Shown here: one piece after another, positions 22,301-34,200 of the stretch
Layout of the letters: each line of letters begins with the position of its first letter
Numbering within the stretch: position 1 is the stretch's first letter
From: Ostrinia nubilalis
Lineage: Eukaryota; Arthropoda; Insecta; Lepidoptera; Crambidae
Direction of reading: 5' to 3'
DNA: 64,000 bases
NCBI RefSeq assembly: GCF_963855985.1
Contig: NC_087104.1
Coordinates: 12,958,001 to 13,022,000 of the forward strand
Position numbers and translations under genes: made by a program
Notes under the pieces: generated by a model
Told to the model about the DNA's origin: nothing
Databases searched by the model: none
The model's input: only the letters and a program-made list of their open reading frames with translations

Positions 22301-24444
22301 GAACAAGACCACCAGCGCCTCGTCCTTCAGGAGCGCGTGGAGACAGGCCTCGTTCGGGTCCACATCGCTCATGTATAAGGCCTCCTTGGCACCAGCTTCT
22401 GTCAGCTGGATCGTCTCTTTGGCCCCCACCGATATATCTGTAAGATGAAAATAACCAGTGTTAAGTTTACACTTGATTTTGAAGAACATTCGTTCGTTTC
22501 AGCCAAATGACAGCCACTGCTGGACAAAGGCCTCTTCCAGGCTTTCCATAACGATAGGTCCTGCGCTGCCCGCATCCAGAACATTGCCAGCTCCGAAATA
22601 AGCTGACCTCGCCTCGTTTCCCGCTCTGCCTTTTCTCCGCGCCTTGCGGTGTGCAAATCGTGTGACTATAAACTGACAGCTGACAGCTTATGCACAGTTC
22701 ACTCCTCTTGTCTCGTCTCCTCGCTGTTCGTTTCATCTCCGCTCCGCTTTGGTGGAAATAAACTGCCAGTTTTACCGCACTCTCCACACTCTCCACTTTG
22801 GTGAAAACCAGGCCTAAAAGAGGGATGCAATTAAAAACAAACTAACTGATCAAATCCCACTTCTCGTACAAGTCGAAGTGCGCGTGGTGGCAGTGCGGCC
22901 AGAACAGGATGAAGTTGAGCCGCTTGGTGTGCCGCGACATGCGGTCGCAGACGCGGCGCTTGCGCGCGGCTAATGTCAATACTCGGAGACGCTCGGTGGC
23001 TTCGCGGGACTCTTCTTCTAAGCGCAAGTCGTCTTCTAGCTTTTTCTGTTTTAAAATAATAAAAGCTTATACACCAACATAATATGTAGACGTCCTATGG
23101 CTGAGATGATGATGATGATGATGAGTATGTTAAAACGTCTCTGTCGAGACGTCTCATTACCCTATTTTTTTAACGGCTTTTCACAAATGAACCTACAATT
23201 ATAAACACGACTCGCGAAAACAGCGCGCAAACGGTCAAAATATGACAAATGGACAAAGGTCTGATTGTTTTGGTACCAACATAATATTTTATATACTGTC
23301 TTAAAGTTGTGCTGCCAGTCTGCAGTGGGACGTACTAGTCACTTTGGTACGCCAGACTATTGGTCAAAACATTTAGCAATCGTTGGAAAAGGGTAAGTCT
23401 GATAGATAGAACGTTATCATTTCTTCTGGACTTGTTTATAATACTCACAGCTTCCTCAGGCAGCATCGCTTCTATATCCCGCTTGGGCCGCTCCATACCA
23501 GTGTCGACCTCGCGCTGCATGTGGCCCAGCTCCTCTTCCATGATGCGGCACAGTTCGATACCGTTCGCGCCGAACATTGCTCGCGTCAGCTTACCTTTCT
23601 AAGCGAATGGCAATTGAAATTCAAGCATGTGTAATGGGATTGTACTGATAAAACTTGAAATAAACCTTTTGCATTTTTAGAAAGAAAAAAACTTACAAAA
23701 ATAAAAAGAAACACGGGTTCACTTTTGTCCTTAAACCTTGCTAGTGCTTGAATGTTGTCTGCTAAGGCCTGCAATATTAATAAACGTATTAATCTTCCCG
23801 ATAGTAAGTGCAAACCGATAGCACTTGAACAAAAAAAAAATCTTCCCAAATTAATTATAGCACTTAATAAATATGCCCCTTACCTTTGCCATAGCAATAC
23901 GATCTTGCCCAATTTCCAGCTTGCCTTTCCTTATAGCATTGCCGGCAGCCAGGCAGGGCCCGCAGAAATCCGAGTATACTTCCATACCTGTAGAGGATGT
24001 TAGTGACCGTAACGCTACTCCAAATATAACCCGTTTTTAACGCAAGTTCCTTTTAAATTTCTGTCGTAGTGTGTATCGCGTACCTACCTACTGATAAATA
24101 GAGCGCGAATAGGAGTCACAAGTATACTGCTAGCGCTTTAAAGGTGCTAAGAACGTTTTCTGTACAAATATTAGGTACGAACGCTTTTCTCTAAGATCAT
24201 AATTGAGTTAATTATCAAGAGTCTCGACTCGTTTGTTGGTCCAAAGAACGTCCACTGCTGAACAAAGCCCTCCCCTGAAGGGATTTCCACAACGATATTA
24301 TGCTGCCCCTAATGCTGCCCTCATCATTGGGAGAGATACATTTAACTTACAAATCAATTGGTGGAAGTGGGCTTGAAGGTACGCATCAAACTCCTCGTCA
24401 TTTTCAATAGTATCCTGAATAGAAACCTGTCCCTTGCGAGCCAT
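14658..24444 (-). CDS. Thioredoxin-domain axonemal-type protein, NME8/TXNDC3-like (15 exons, 687 aa)
   Basis: Exons in transcript order: 24444-24351, 23987-23884, 23768-23697, 23598-23449, 23045-22847, 22437-22271, 21971-21780, 21448-21317, 21209-21135, 20890-20720, 18980-18855, 18440-18349, 18105-17712, 14871-14839, 14720-14658. Every junction keeps phase; total 2064 nt. The N-terminus is a thioredoxin fold with an intact CGPC at about residues 40-43 (VYSDFCGPCLA), followed by the KSEPVFLFIF strand typical of NME8/TXNDC3 proteins. Next come an R/E-rich coiled coil (residues 327-370), acidic E-rich stretches, and a YIPPGGLFVPGLYSP block resembling the C-terminal region (DUF4746 type) of insect thioredoxin-domain proteins. 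NME8 relatives belong to outer dynein arm or sperm flagellum complexes; that role is inferred from family. I see no NDK catalytic signature. Exon 13 holds a tandem in-frame duplication. Introns carry MITEs and LINE scraps but no exon is broken. Confidence 0.88.
15517..16463. mobile_element. TIR element, 947 bp, AACTTCCCGAT ends
   Basis: Inverted ends AACTTCCCGATTAATCGGG and, reverse strand, AACTTCCCGATAAGGGG. AT-rich body without coding frame. Nested in the repeat at 15125. Confidence 0.55.
16318..16345 (+). repeat. (CA)n microsatellite
   Basis: About 14 CA units, followed by CATA repeats. Confidence 0.9.
17787..18105 (-). repeat. In-frame 159-bp tandem duplication within exon 13 of the NME8-like gene
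   Basis: Unit 1 is 18105-17947 and unit 2 is 17946-17788, each 53 codons, about 89% identical over the first 130 nt. Both encode ITTANAC.YDPYY.PSKDRL and a VSRK.SLPL.QLAG.NPC block. Each unit starts just after an AG dinucleotide in the same phase, so splicing to either AG would keep the reading frame and one copy could be skipped. Confidence 0.85.
18652..18818 (+). mobile_element. RTE-like LINE 3' end
   Basis: Matches the 3' part of 1000-1416 (ACCGGAAAGCGCAGCG to GGCTGAAATGATGATG). Lies in intron 11 of the NME8-like gene. Confidence 0.75.
19027..20385. mobile_element. Outer TIR element interrupted by copy C
   Basis: Inverted ends TACAGTCAGTCTCAAATAG (19027-19058 and 20353-20385, about 30 bp with 2-3 mismatches) enclose copy C of the Harbinger-like element and about 75 bp of their own body. 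Read as one MITE that received another. Confidence 0.6.
19061..20275 (-). mobile_element. TIR element copy C (Harbinger-like MITE)
   Basis: Ends TGGCCGAATACTGAAAC and its inverse; flanked by AAA on both sides. Reverse orientation relative to copies A and B. Lies in intron 10 of the NME8-like gene. Confidence 0.85.
20561..20620 (+). repeat. 30-bp tandem duplication
   Basis: Two identical 30-bp units beginning CGAATCCGAAGTCCG. Confidence 0.85.
22490..22600 (-). mobile_element. LINE 3' end, CGAACGAACG-tailed family
   Basis: Reverse strand ends TTTGGCTGAAACGAACG; same family as 38370-38776 and the tip at 35480-35545. Confidence 0.55.
22601..22816. mobile_element. Probable MITE remnant, CACCAAAGCGGAG family
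   Basis: GGTGGAAATAAACTGCC and GGTGAAAACCAGGCC blocks resemble the ends of the elements at 40351 and 61562. Boundaries unclear. Confidence 0.35.
23087..23124 (+). mobile_element. RTE-like LINE 3' tip
   Basis: TAGACGTCCTATGGCTGAG followed by (ATG)n, the terminal part of the family at 1000. Confidence 0.6.
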
Positions 24445-24634
24445 TTCGTAGAAATATTAGCAGCAAGAAATTATTCCAATAACGCAAGGTATTTATATTG
24501 ACATCTGACAGAAAAGATAAGTCATAAAGGCTATGCCACATGTCACAATAGTGTATCTTCTTTTTATTAATCCTTCTTGATGTCATGTTATGAAGAAGAA
24601 TTAATTTGCTAGCTGAAAGAAATACAATGCGACC

Positions 24635-24835
24635 GTGGCCGTGGTATGCGCCCGGTTTCGCCCAAAGCGGAGGAGAGGAGAGATGTGCGGCGAAGCTGGC
24701 AGGTTATTTCCACCAAAGCGGAGACAAGAGGAGAGGAGATGCGAGCTATGCGTAGCGGAGACGTGAGCTTATGGGTGTGCGAGGCGCGGGATGAATGGTG
24801 GAACTTGGGCCTAAACAATCACACTCGGCTCTCTG
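24635..24835. repeat. GC-rich repeat, CACCAAAGCGGAG family, near the NME8-like gene start
   Basis: Contains CGGTTTCGCCCAAAGCGGA and CCACCAAAGCGGAGA. Starts about 190 bp upstream of the NME8-like ATG, so it may lie in its promoter region. Boundaries unclear. Confidence 0.35.
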
Positions 24836-24847
24836 CCGTATAAATAA

Positions 24848-24945
24848 GGGCCTCCGCTAAAATTCGCACGGAAATTATTAGTATGAGCAACGCACACGGG
24901 TGCCTGCTACGGGCGTGCATTTCCATGCAGTTTTAGCGGAGGCCC
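24848..24945. mobile_element. Small MITE, GGGCCTCCGCTAAAA ends
   Basis: Perfect inverted ends of about 15 bp, 98 bp in total, no coding frame. Confidence 0.65.
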
Positions 24946-25061
24946 TAAAGGATAGGATGCTGAGAGCTGTTTAAATATATGACGTTATCTGGAAGCCCTG
25001 TCGTAATGGCACTGAAACCTTTCAGACCTTTTGAATAAATATCACAAACAGATTTCACAAC

Positions 25062-25067
25062 TTTATT
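25062..25067 (-). promoter_or_regulatory. Polyadenylation signal of ABCA-B
   Basis: Reverse-strand AATAAA about 210 nt after the ABCA-B stop codon at 25276. Confidence 0.45.
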
Positions 25068-25275
25068 TAAAGAATATTACAGATAACAAAACAAATCTTG
25101 AGTGATTAAATATAATTAGCATACATTTCATGTACATTTTAACTAATTTATATCTGACTAGGACATCAAAAAACGTTTTCACTAACATGGAATGGACTCA
25201 CAGTCACTTCCATTCAATTCCAAGCATACTCAGTGTCTGCAACCCCATTAGGAATAGGTTACGATGATAACTCTA

Positions 25276-28200
25276 TTACACGGGTCCACCTACATCATTC
25301 TTCGTATCAGGTACGTTGTTTTTTGTTTCTGCTTTTCCTTCTTTTTCTGATGTTGCTTTGTTTTTGCCTTGGACTTTTGTCATCTCTTCCTGACGCTTAG
25401 CAAATGACAGAAAAACTTCTTCGAGGGTGGTTTCTGATACTGAGTAGTCCTCAATCAGCGAAGGGAACGTACTTTGTACTTGCTCCATGTCTTGGAACAG
25501 TCTGCTGTACTCCATCGTCTCATTTATGTGGTAGTTCAGCATTGTCTGCGGAATTAATACGAGTGTCAGAAACAAAATTAATTTTGGGGTCGTCTATTTC
25601 ATGATTATTTAGTTTTCTAAATAAGTAAACAAATTTTACCTTATGCTCATCTTTGAGTGTACAGTTGAACTTCTGTTGCATGAAGGTTTTTAGTTGATCT
25701 ACGTGTGATCCAGCAGATTCATCTGTTTCTGGAATTGGAAAGTCAGGCATTATATTTGATCAGTTAGAGCTTGAAGACCAATATTTAATAATAGTTTAAT
25801 TTTTGTAACCTTAACTAGTTATTGGACACGCTTCAAAGATTCATATACAACATCGAAACTAAACTACCTTTCCTGTGTTTTTAGCAAAGTAGCTATAATA
25901 TTTTTATGTGCCAAGTTGACCAGTAAGAACTAAGGTAGAGGGGAAAATAACCATGTTTGATCTTCAAGATGACGGAGTGTCCCACTGCGAAAGCGGCCTT
26001 CAAGGCAGCCGGCGAGCCGAGCGCATACAGCTGCCCAGCCACCATTATAGCAATGCGGTGGCACAGCGTTTCCATTTCGTCCAAACTGCAATTTAAAATT
26101 TAAATAAAAGTGAAGGTATAACTTGACAATAGGTAAAGCCTATTGCCTCAATGGATAACGCAACACAGCAGTGAAGAGCCACGCAACACTCACGTTACGG
26201 CGTTGTTTATTCAACGCAATTTACTGCAGCTATATCTCTCTCACTTCTGTTGTGTGGTTCCTTGGTAAATGTCGTAAAAGGCAACCTGGCCTGTTTGTCC
26301 AACGTGGGGAGTCAAACCAAATTTTTCGTTTGCCTTTGGTAAATTATAGACGACCTCCAGGAGTGGAGACTAAATGACCTAATGATGACAATTTTTATAC
26401 TTATAAGTTGCTGCACTTGCTGGTCTAGGTAACTACCTAGACCAGCAAGTGCAGCTATCCTGTCTATCTTCTAAAGCTATGGTCACACCAGGCGCTCGCG
26501 AGGCACGCGGCTTGAAAAGAACATTGGCCTGTGCGAGGTAACGATCATAGCGCGCTCATCATCATAATTTCAGCCATAGGACATTCTCTGCTGAACATAG
26601 GCCTCCCCCAATGATTTCCACAATGGCCGGTTGGTGGCGGCCTGCCTCCAGCGCCTTCCTGCTACCTTTAGGAGGTCGTCGTCATCGATTTACCATGTGG
26701 GTGGACGTTCTACGCTGCGCTTTCCGGTACGAGGCCTCCACTTCAGAACCTTGCTGCCCCATCGGCTGTCAGTTCTGCGCACACATTGCCACTTAAGCTT
26801 GCTAATCCATTGAGCTATGTCAGCGACTTTAGTTCGTTTACGGATCTCCAGCGGACGTCCAGCTGTACTTGTTATATTATAGCCTCAGAGTCGGTACCTG
26901 TGCGAGGTGATGATGATGGCGTGCTGGTCCCGCAGGCCGCGCTTGAGCGCGTACCACACGCGGCGGCGCGCGGCCACGTCGACGCCGGCCGTGGGCTCGT
27001 CCAGCAGCGTGAGCGGCGCGCCCGTGCACAGCGCGCACGCCGCCGCCAGCCGCCGCAGGCAGCCGCCGCTGTAGCCTGATACCAGCTGGTCCGTGTACTT
27101 TTCCAGGCCTATTCGGAAACGTGAGGTGCAAACGCTGAACAAAACGGTGATAATGGGTCATTAATTACACTCAATGAAACTTTGTCGCTACCATAATTAG
27201 TATAGTCGTCGAATCTTATCCCGCGCACGTGTGTTTCAATGTATTATAGCACTGCTAAATATTGTCCACCCAATTGATTTTTATGACATCATAGGGAAAG
27301 GAGCACCAGGAGTAGACCAAGAATCAATTTTGGTTCACAACTGCAAAAACACCGAGCACGAAATACTCGGACACGAGATACGACATCAATGATCGCGATC
27401 GGCAGCAATACATCTAGCTAGATCAGTTCCTCCTAGCAGTGTGAATTCAATAGCTCCTATAACATCAGGTCTTCATCAAACTACCCTTAAGAACAACCAA
27501 CCAACAAGTTTGATCCAGGTCTTGGTTTGTGCGTTCATATCGCGCTCGTTGAACCCCTGCAGCGTGAGCAGGAGGTCCAGGTTCTGTCTGCCGGTCAGGA
27601 AGTCGTCCAGGCCCCAGAATTGGGGACAGTAGCTCAGGGAGAATAGGTACTGCACAAGTAGGAGGCAAGAGTATACAGGTTGTCCCAAAAAGTAGTGTCA
27701 AGCCGAAGCCCTGAGGTAGAGCATCACTAGGGCTACCCAAATCCTCTACCTCTGGGCTTCTTCGGCTTAACACTACTTTTTGGGATACTCTGTATAGATT
27801 ATATTATGAACTGAATTGTTAGTTCGATCATGTATAGCCTGACCAGGAACATAAAAACCCTGGCATAGAGGCGCGTCAATTGCATTTGATAGTGCAACAC
27901 TGAGTACAGTCGTACCTGTGTTAAATTAATAGGCTAACTTTATGTATCAGGATTCAGGATTACGGGCTAATTTGATATTTTCATAAATTAACGAAAAAAT
28001 ATTATTATAGGTAACCTGGTTTAAATAAATTAAATGAAACCATCAATCGAGCTAGTAGGATTTATTTTATTATTCATCAATAATCAAATTCAGAACTTGA
28101 ATATTCAACTGCAATGTTTGCTCATGAACGCTTCAAACTCGGTACTTCTTTCCCAATTCCATAAAATTCAACACTTAGAAAGTGACAAAAAAATTTAAAA

Positions 28201-31200
28201 TAGGTAGTTGAAACAAACCACAGCTAATTTTGATAGTGGACTGTACTATGCGATAAACATGTCAGTCAATTTGACAACCTTTGTCGGAAACATTATTCAA
28301 TGAAAATATTGTCCGAAACCTTAGTATTTCTCTTCGACAAATACTTTTAACACATTGTAAACCACTTTTCTTTCACGACTATAAAAAGATTTTAGCAATT
28401 TAATTCACAAAATCAATTGCGCACATTTAAAATAAAGTTTGTTTACACTTTGACAGCAATAGACTGACATGCAAGGTGACATGACAATGAAGTTTTCAGT
28501 TACTGTTGCCATTAAAAGAAATTAGTACCATTAGTTTTCCGCAACATGGCGAGGGTTTTTATGTTCCTGGTCAGGCTATAATGAGGGCTATCGTTTTTAT
28601 ACTTAACAGTTGGCACCCCTGGCGATTGACAGGACCTTACTCTACAGTGGCGCCATCTTGATGAGTGCAAATGCGATAGTCCTCCTACCACTTTAGCGCT
28701 CACCAGTTGGTGCTACTGTCTTCGCTACTAGCAAGTGACAGGACCTTACTCTACAGTGGCGCTAACTGGTGAGCGCTAAAACGATAGCCCTCATTATATA
28801 AGATCATGTGATTATGCTTTACCTTATCTTCCCGCCTTAGGCAGTTCGATTTTTTCCCGCCTTAGGCAGTTCGATTTTCCAATCCGTCCCCCGGACACGG
28901 CCTGAGCCGAGGTCCGAGCCTACCGTGGCGCCCTCAGGCCGCGTCCGTAGTCCCCCTCGATCGGGCCCACTAGAGTGAGCCCGCCATAGGCTGGACTTTG
29001 GTCCAACACCGCGGTGGGCAACCCTCTAGTTGGGTTCGCCACTGATCGGGCGCTGTATGCGCTCGATACGGCCCGATCGCGAACGTCGGTCTGCGACCGA
29101 CGCGGACGAGCCTGGGCTTCGCTTCGCGAAGCCCACACTCGGCCTCGTCGGCACGCGCACCGACGATCGCCAAACGGCTAGAGTACCTTCTGTACTCGCC
29201 ACTCTGCCCGGTGAAGCTGGAAAAGCTCCTCAAGCTACCAGCGCGCGTCCCTTCAAAAAAAAAAAAAAAAAAATTTACCTTATCGAAACACGGAAGTGTT
29301 AAAAACCGTCCATTAGCGAAGATTTGCCCCTTCGTAACACACCGGTCAGCAGTGAGCATCCGGAACATACTGGTTTTGCCCGCGCCGTTCACGCCAAGAA
29401 GACCGAAACATTCACCTGCCAAGAAATAAATCATCCTCCTTTAACGCCACGTCAACGTAGTATTCTAATTTCTAAAGCCCGGTCCGTGAGCACGTAGAAT
29501 TTTGTCCAATGACCCCTAGCTACCCATCCTTATCGCTCGCGCGTAATTATATTGCTGTCGCGACTGTGCGACTTGCACCCGCAGTGAGTGTGCGAGCGCG
29601 ATAGCAACATAATTACGCGCGAGCGATAAGGATGGGTAGTTAGGGGTCATTGGACAAAATTCTACGTGCTCACGGACCAGACTATACAGGTATGGCGCTA
29701 AGAGAAAAAATGCCAACATCAGACCTCCCTAACAACTTTGGCGAGCGCGGGGAAAAGTCCTCCAGTAGTGGCAAGTACCTCTGGTGAGTCATAGAAAGAG
29801 GGTTGTGCTTCTGTAATCTGAAAGACTCCTAATGACAATGATGATGATGATATAGCCCATAACTGAGTAGGTTGTTTCTGCTACCGTTTGTTCGCTCTAC
29901 GATTACCTTCAGAAAACAACGAATCTAGTAAATTCTGCTAACTATTGCACTATAAATAGGATGAAACATCTTTAATCACTGAATTTAGGATTAAATTCGG
30001 CCAAAATCTTAGTTTACAGATTAAAGAAGAGTTTCCAAAAACCTTTCTTGACAGAGAAGCTGACGCCCTTTACCGCGTAGAAATTAGTGCAGAGGTCTAC
30101 GTAGTTCTTGTGTACGTTAGACACCAGCATCATATCTGTGATCTCTTTCGGTGCTGCAAGAAAAAGATTGGTCATCATCATCATCATCATTTCAGCCATA
30201 GGACATACACTGCTGAACATAGGCCTCCCCCAATGTTTTCCATGTTGATCGATTGGTAGCGGTCTGCGTCCAGCGCTTCCCTGCCACCTTTATGATGTCG
30301 TCGGTACCTTGTCGAAAATATTGGTCGAATACTTAATATGTATTACTTGGTGTATTGATGTAAATGACCTCTCTTTACTGTGTAACGTAATAGACATTAA
30401 TGATTGGTTTACCCATGTCTCAGTAGGTAATTCTATGGTTAAAACTGTCGCTTAGCAAGCGAAAGGTCTTGGCTTCGGTCCCACCGAGGCAAAGTCAAAG
30501 TAAAATTCCTTTATTTGCATTACTATAGTAGGTACTTACAAAGATAATTTGTTCAAGTAGAAAATCAAAAATAACTCAGCTGACTTACGCAATACAACAG
30601 TATTCTTGACATACACCTCTTCCGCTTTAACGGTCTTCTCATCAAACTGTTGTGGTGGAGCCTTGAGTGGTATATTCAAAATCTTATCCATCAAGAAGCT
30701 ATGCACGCCTCGTTGACGTAACATCACATTTGCCTACAATGCATAACTAAAATACATTCAAGTTTCAACCTAAAATACCTATAGGAAACTTTAATAAAAC
30801 TTACAGTGAAATACGACTTCGGCACAAACTGAGTATAAATTTTGTTTTGACAGCTACCGATAGATGGCGCTGTTACCTTATTACATCGCGGTAGGTGTTA
30901 GCGTCATTTATATGCACTATTAGTAAGTAGTTAAAAATGAAAACACTGTATAACGTAAGTACTTACAGAAAATAAAAATATTTGACCAATTAAAATCAGT
31001 ATCTCCCTACCGGGAGCATGATTATTGAGACAAAAGTAGCACAACGGATCGGACTTAGATTCTGAAAATATAAAGAACTTAATCAAAAGAACACTAAAGA
31101 AATAAGAGCTATAAGATATTAAAATCAACTGACTGGCTGACTGACTCACTCACTCATCACGAAATCTCAGACAGAAACTACAAATGCTAGGAGTCTCAAA

Positions 31201-34200
31201 TTTTGCATGGGGGAACCCCCATTTTTTCTCTCACTAGCTCGGGATTTTGCGAAATTCAACCCTCAAGGGGGTAAAACGGGATCCACGCGTACGAAGTCGC
31301 GGGCGGCCGCTAGTAATTTATAAAAGTCTTTGCTTACCACAGCACTTGCCGTCTTTGAAATGTGGACTTAGGACATCAGTGAAAGGGCATTTGTCCTTGT
31401 TCAATTTGCAAAGAGCATTCACATAAGCTGTGTTTGTACAGTCGGCCAAAGCCTGTGTGAACGCGAATTGAGGAAGAATAATCTCAAATATCAAAACTAT
31501 ACGCGGAGATTTAAACCACCTCGCACAAAGCAAGGGGATGACAAACACTGAAACAAGTAATGAGTGAAGTTCTTATTGCCTTATCATTGCAAACAATGGC
31601 AGTCCACTGCTAGACGCTAGCTTTCCTCAAGGAACGTCATTGAGCTAAGTTTCTTACTAAGGTTCTTGGGGTAAAATTTAGAAATCAGATCTACAAATAA
31701 GAAATACCCTGTAAGTATGAAGTTATAGGAAAAGTTGACTTACCGCCAATGACCGCCAGAATTGCTGCGATCACTAAAGTCATACGTTCGGAGGACGTCA
31801 ATGTAAAGTCATATAGATATACAAGGCTCGCTACACTACCAAGTAGTACAACCAAAGAAGCAGGGACTAAAAAAAAGAAAGAAAAGTATAGGGCTTATAC
31901 TGTAACACGCAATAACATAATTTGAATTTAACTTAGTCAGTGCCTGAGGAATGGGAGGGACGGAAGGAGATCTGAAGTCTCGCTGACGTTTGACGTTACA
32001 AAAACACGTGACGGTACCTACCCGTGTCGCTCCCATACCTCTGGCACTGACTGAAGCGCTAGATCTAAAGTTTATTTTGTTTAATAAGTACAGATAGTAG
32101 ATACATGAAAGTTTTGGACCAAAACGGCAACCACTCAAGCACTTTAGACCTTTATTTTGGACTTTAAAATAGAACTTGAAGAACAACGTTGCTACATGAA
32201 TACATGAACATCATAATATGGCGTTGTAATCAAAATGCTAACGTAATAATAATACTTCCAAGTAGCCGCTTTCGGCTACGGTAACTACGACAAAATTCCT
32301 TTAGTCCGCAATAAGAGGGCTACGCTGGGCTGCCCTATCATTTGTGCCCTAACATGGCTACAGTAGCCAATCTTGTTGGTAGACTACTAACAAAATACTA
32401 ACGTATAAACTTGATGTCCGATATTGTTTTGTCGAAGTCCAAGAATGCGCAAGCGATGACAATGATAATTACATACAGAAGGACGTGGAGAAGCGCTGTG
32501 AACAGCATAGCAGCCCAGTGCAACTCGGGCGGGCAGCCAGCTAGTATGTGGGTGAGACGAGCCCCGCTATCTTGTTCTTTACATGGCAATATTAATAGAA
32601 AACATAAGCCTGTTAAAACGTCTGGAATAAGAAAAACAATTGCAATTTCAGATTGGTCTACTTAGTAATATAGATGCCAACTAAGTAATTCGCCGAGTTC
32701 GAAACTCAGTGTCGCGTTAGAAATTCACACACACAAAGAAATCAAAATATGTATTATGTGATCATTATCCACAGCGCTATCAGTACTCAACGTTCGAATA
32801 ATCTTTAGTACTATGCAAGAAATGTAAACTGTTTGCATTATGACGTCGCTGCTGTCATCATTGCTTTCACGAGCAATGTGTCTGTTTTTGGGCATATTGC
32901 TGCGACACCGGCCCCGCCCCCTTGCCTCATCTCCCTTTAGTTTCTGTGATCTGTGTCTTATTCGGATTTATTAATCATCATTGACGAAGTATGTCCACTA
33001 TGAGTAAGCTCTTATCCTTGCATCTCCTCACCTCATGAAAAGATGATCTGGCCGAAAGTAAATGCACGTAAAGGCGAACTACATGCGAAATCCTCAATCA
33101 ACCGCAAAGGATTTAGGAATTCAATATGACTGGACCACATAGCCAAAATATCTAGTTTGAGTGATTATAAAGTCAACCTTTTAAACTACTTCAAAAATTC
33201 AAGTACAAACAAAAGTGAAAATTGCTGCAAATGAAATGGAATAAAATTATGGTCAGCAGAAAATTACTCACACAAAATAATCATTTTTTGCCATAATATT
33301 AAAGCCATGTTATTTTTTGGCATTTTGAAATCTTCATTGGCAAAAGGAATGTAGGCACCAGTTAGAGGTTGGTTATAGGTGGTGACCACGCGCCCTTCGG
33401 CTTGGGGCAAAGCGCGCGCTGCTATCATATTTGACAGTAGATTGAGTGTCGCTGGCGCCGTGTGACGTACCTCCGTAGTACACAGTACCTTTAATTTAAA
33501 ACAGAAGCTGGAATTCAGCGAATATCAAGTCACACATGAAACTATAAAATGATGTCATGCAGTTTATCTCTGGAGTTCCCTTCACAAATCTTTCTTCTTA
33601 TTTTATGGCCAGACTTGTCACGACCTCAAGCAAGTAGAAAAGGAATAGTGTATGATTCGGTATCCTTCCGTTTGGCCAAATTACTTTTCGCCAAATTTCA
33701 CTTCGCAAACAACTTATCGCCAAAGTTTCATATCCCAAATGAACTTTTAGCAACTGTGCTTTTCGCAACTAATTCATTTGGTCAAATTATCATTTGGCCA
33801 AATTTTACTTGGCAAATGTTTATATAGCAAATGTTTTATGTTGCCAAATATTATATCCCAAATAATTTGTTTGGTCAAATTGACACTTCACATACTTACC
33901 CACCGTTACCCACAAATCAAAGCATAAGGCACATGATCATGGTTTTCACAAGAATTTTATGTAAAACATTGCAGAAAATAGTATAGTTGAAAAAAGTAGG
34001 TATTGCAGAAAATAGTAGGTTAGGTTAGGTTAGAACAGTGACCCTTAATGCGCGAAGGCGAGCGAAGCGTGCCGCGGCAGCGGCCGCCGAGCGCTAGAAT
34101 CACCTCTATTGTTAATGAATAATTTGGAAATTTCGATACAAAGAATGAATTAATGTAGAACAAATTTTATATTAACTCCCCACTAAACAAAATAATAACC

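Noticed and set aside
26877..27161. Long frames antisense to or shifted from the GC-rich ABCA exons (also 12947-13322)
   Set aside because: Frame-shadow effects of a very GC-rich exon; the NBD frame alone carries signature and Walker B motifs.
31338..31547. ABCA-A exon 1 and ABCA-B exon 23 as fragments of a separate Cys-rich secreted protein
   Set aside because: The shared motif [11 protein letters not shown] is in frame with membrane-domain exons on both sides in ABCA-B and keeps phase, so it is part of the transporter.
34017..34031. Telomere or subtelomere signal from TTAGG runs (also near 54691 and 55472)
   Set aside because: Only three or four units each, inside or next to transposons, in gene-containing sequence; an interstitial repeat, not a chromosome end.
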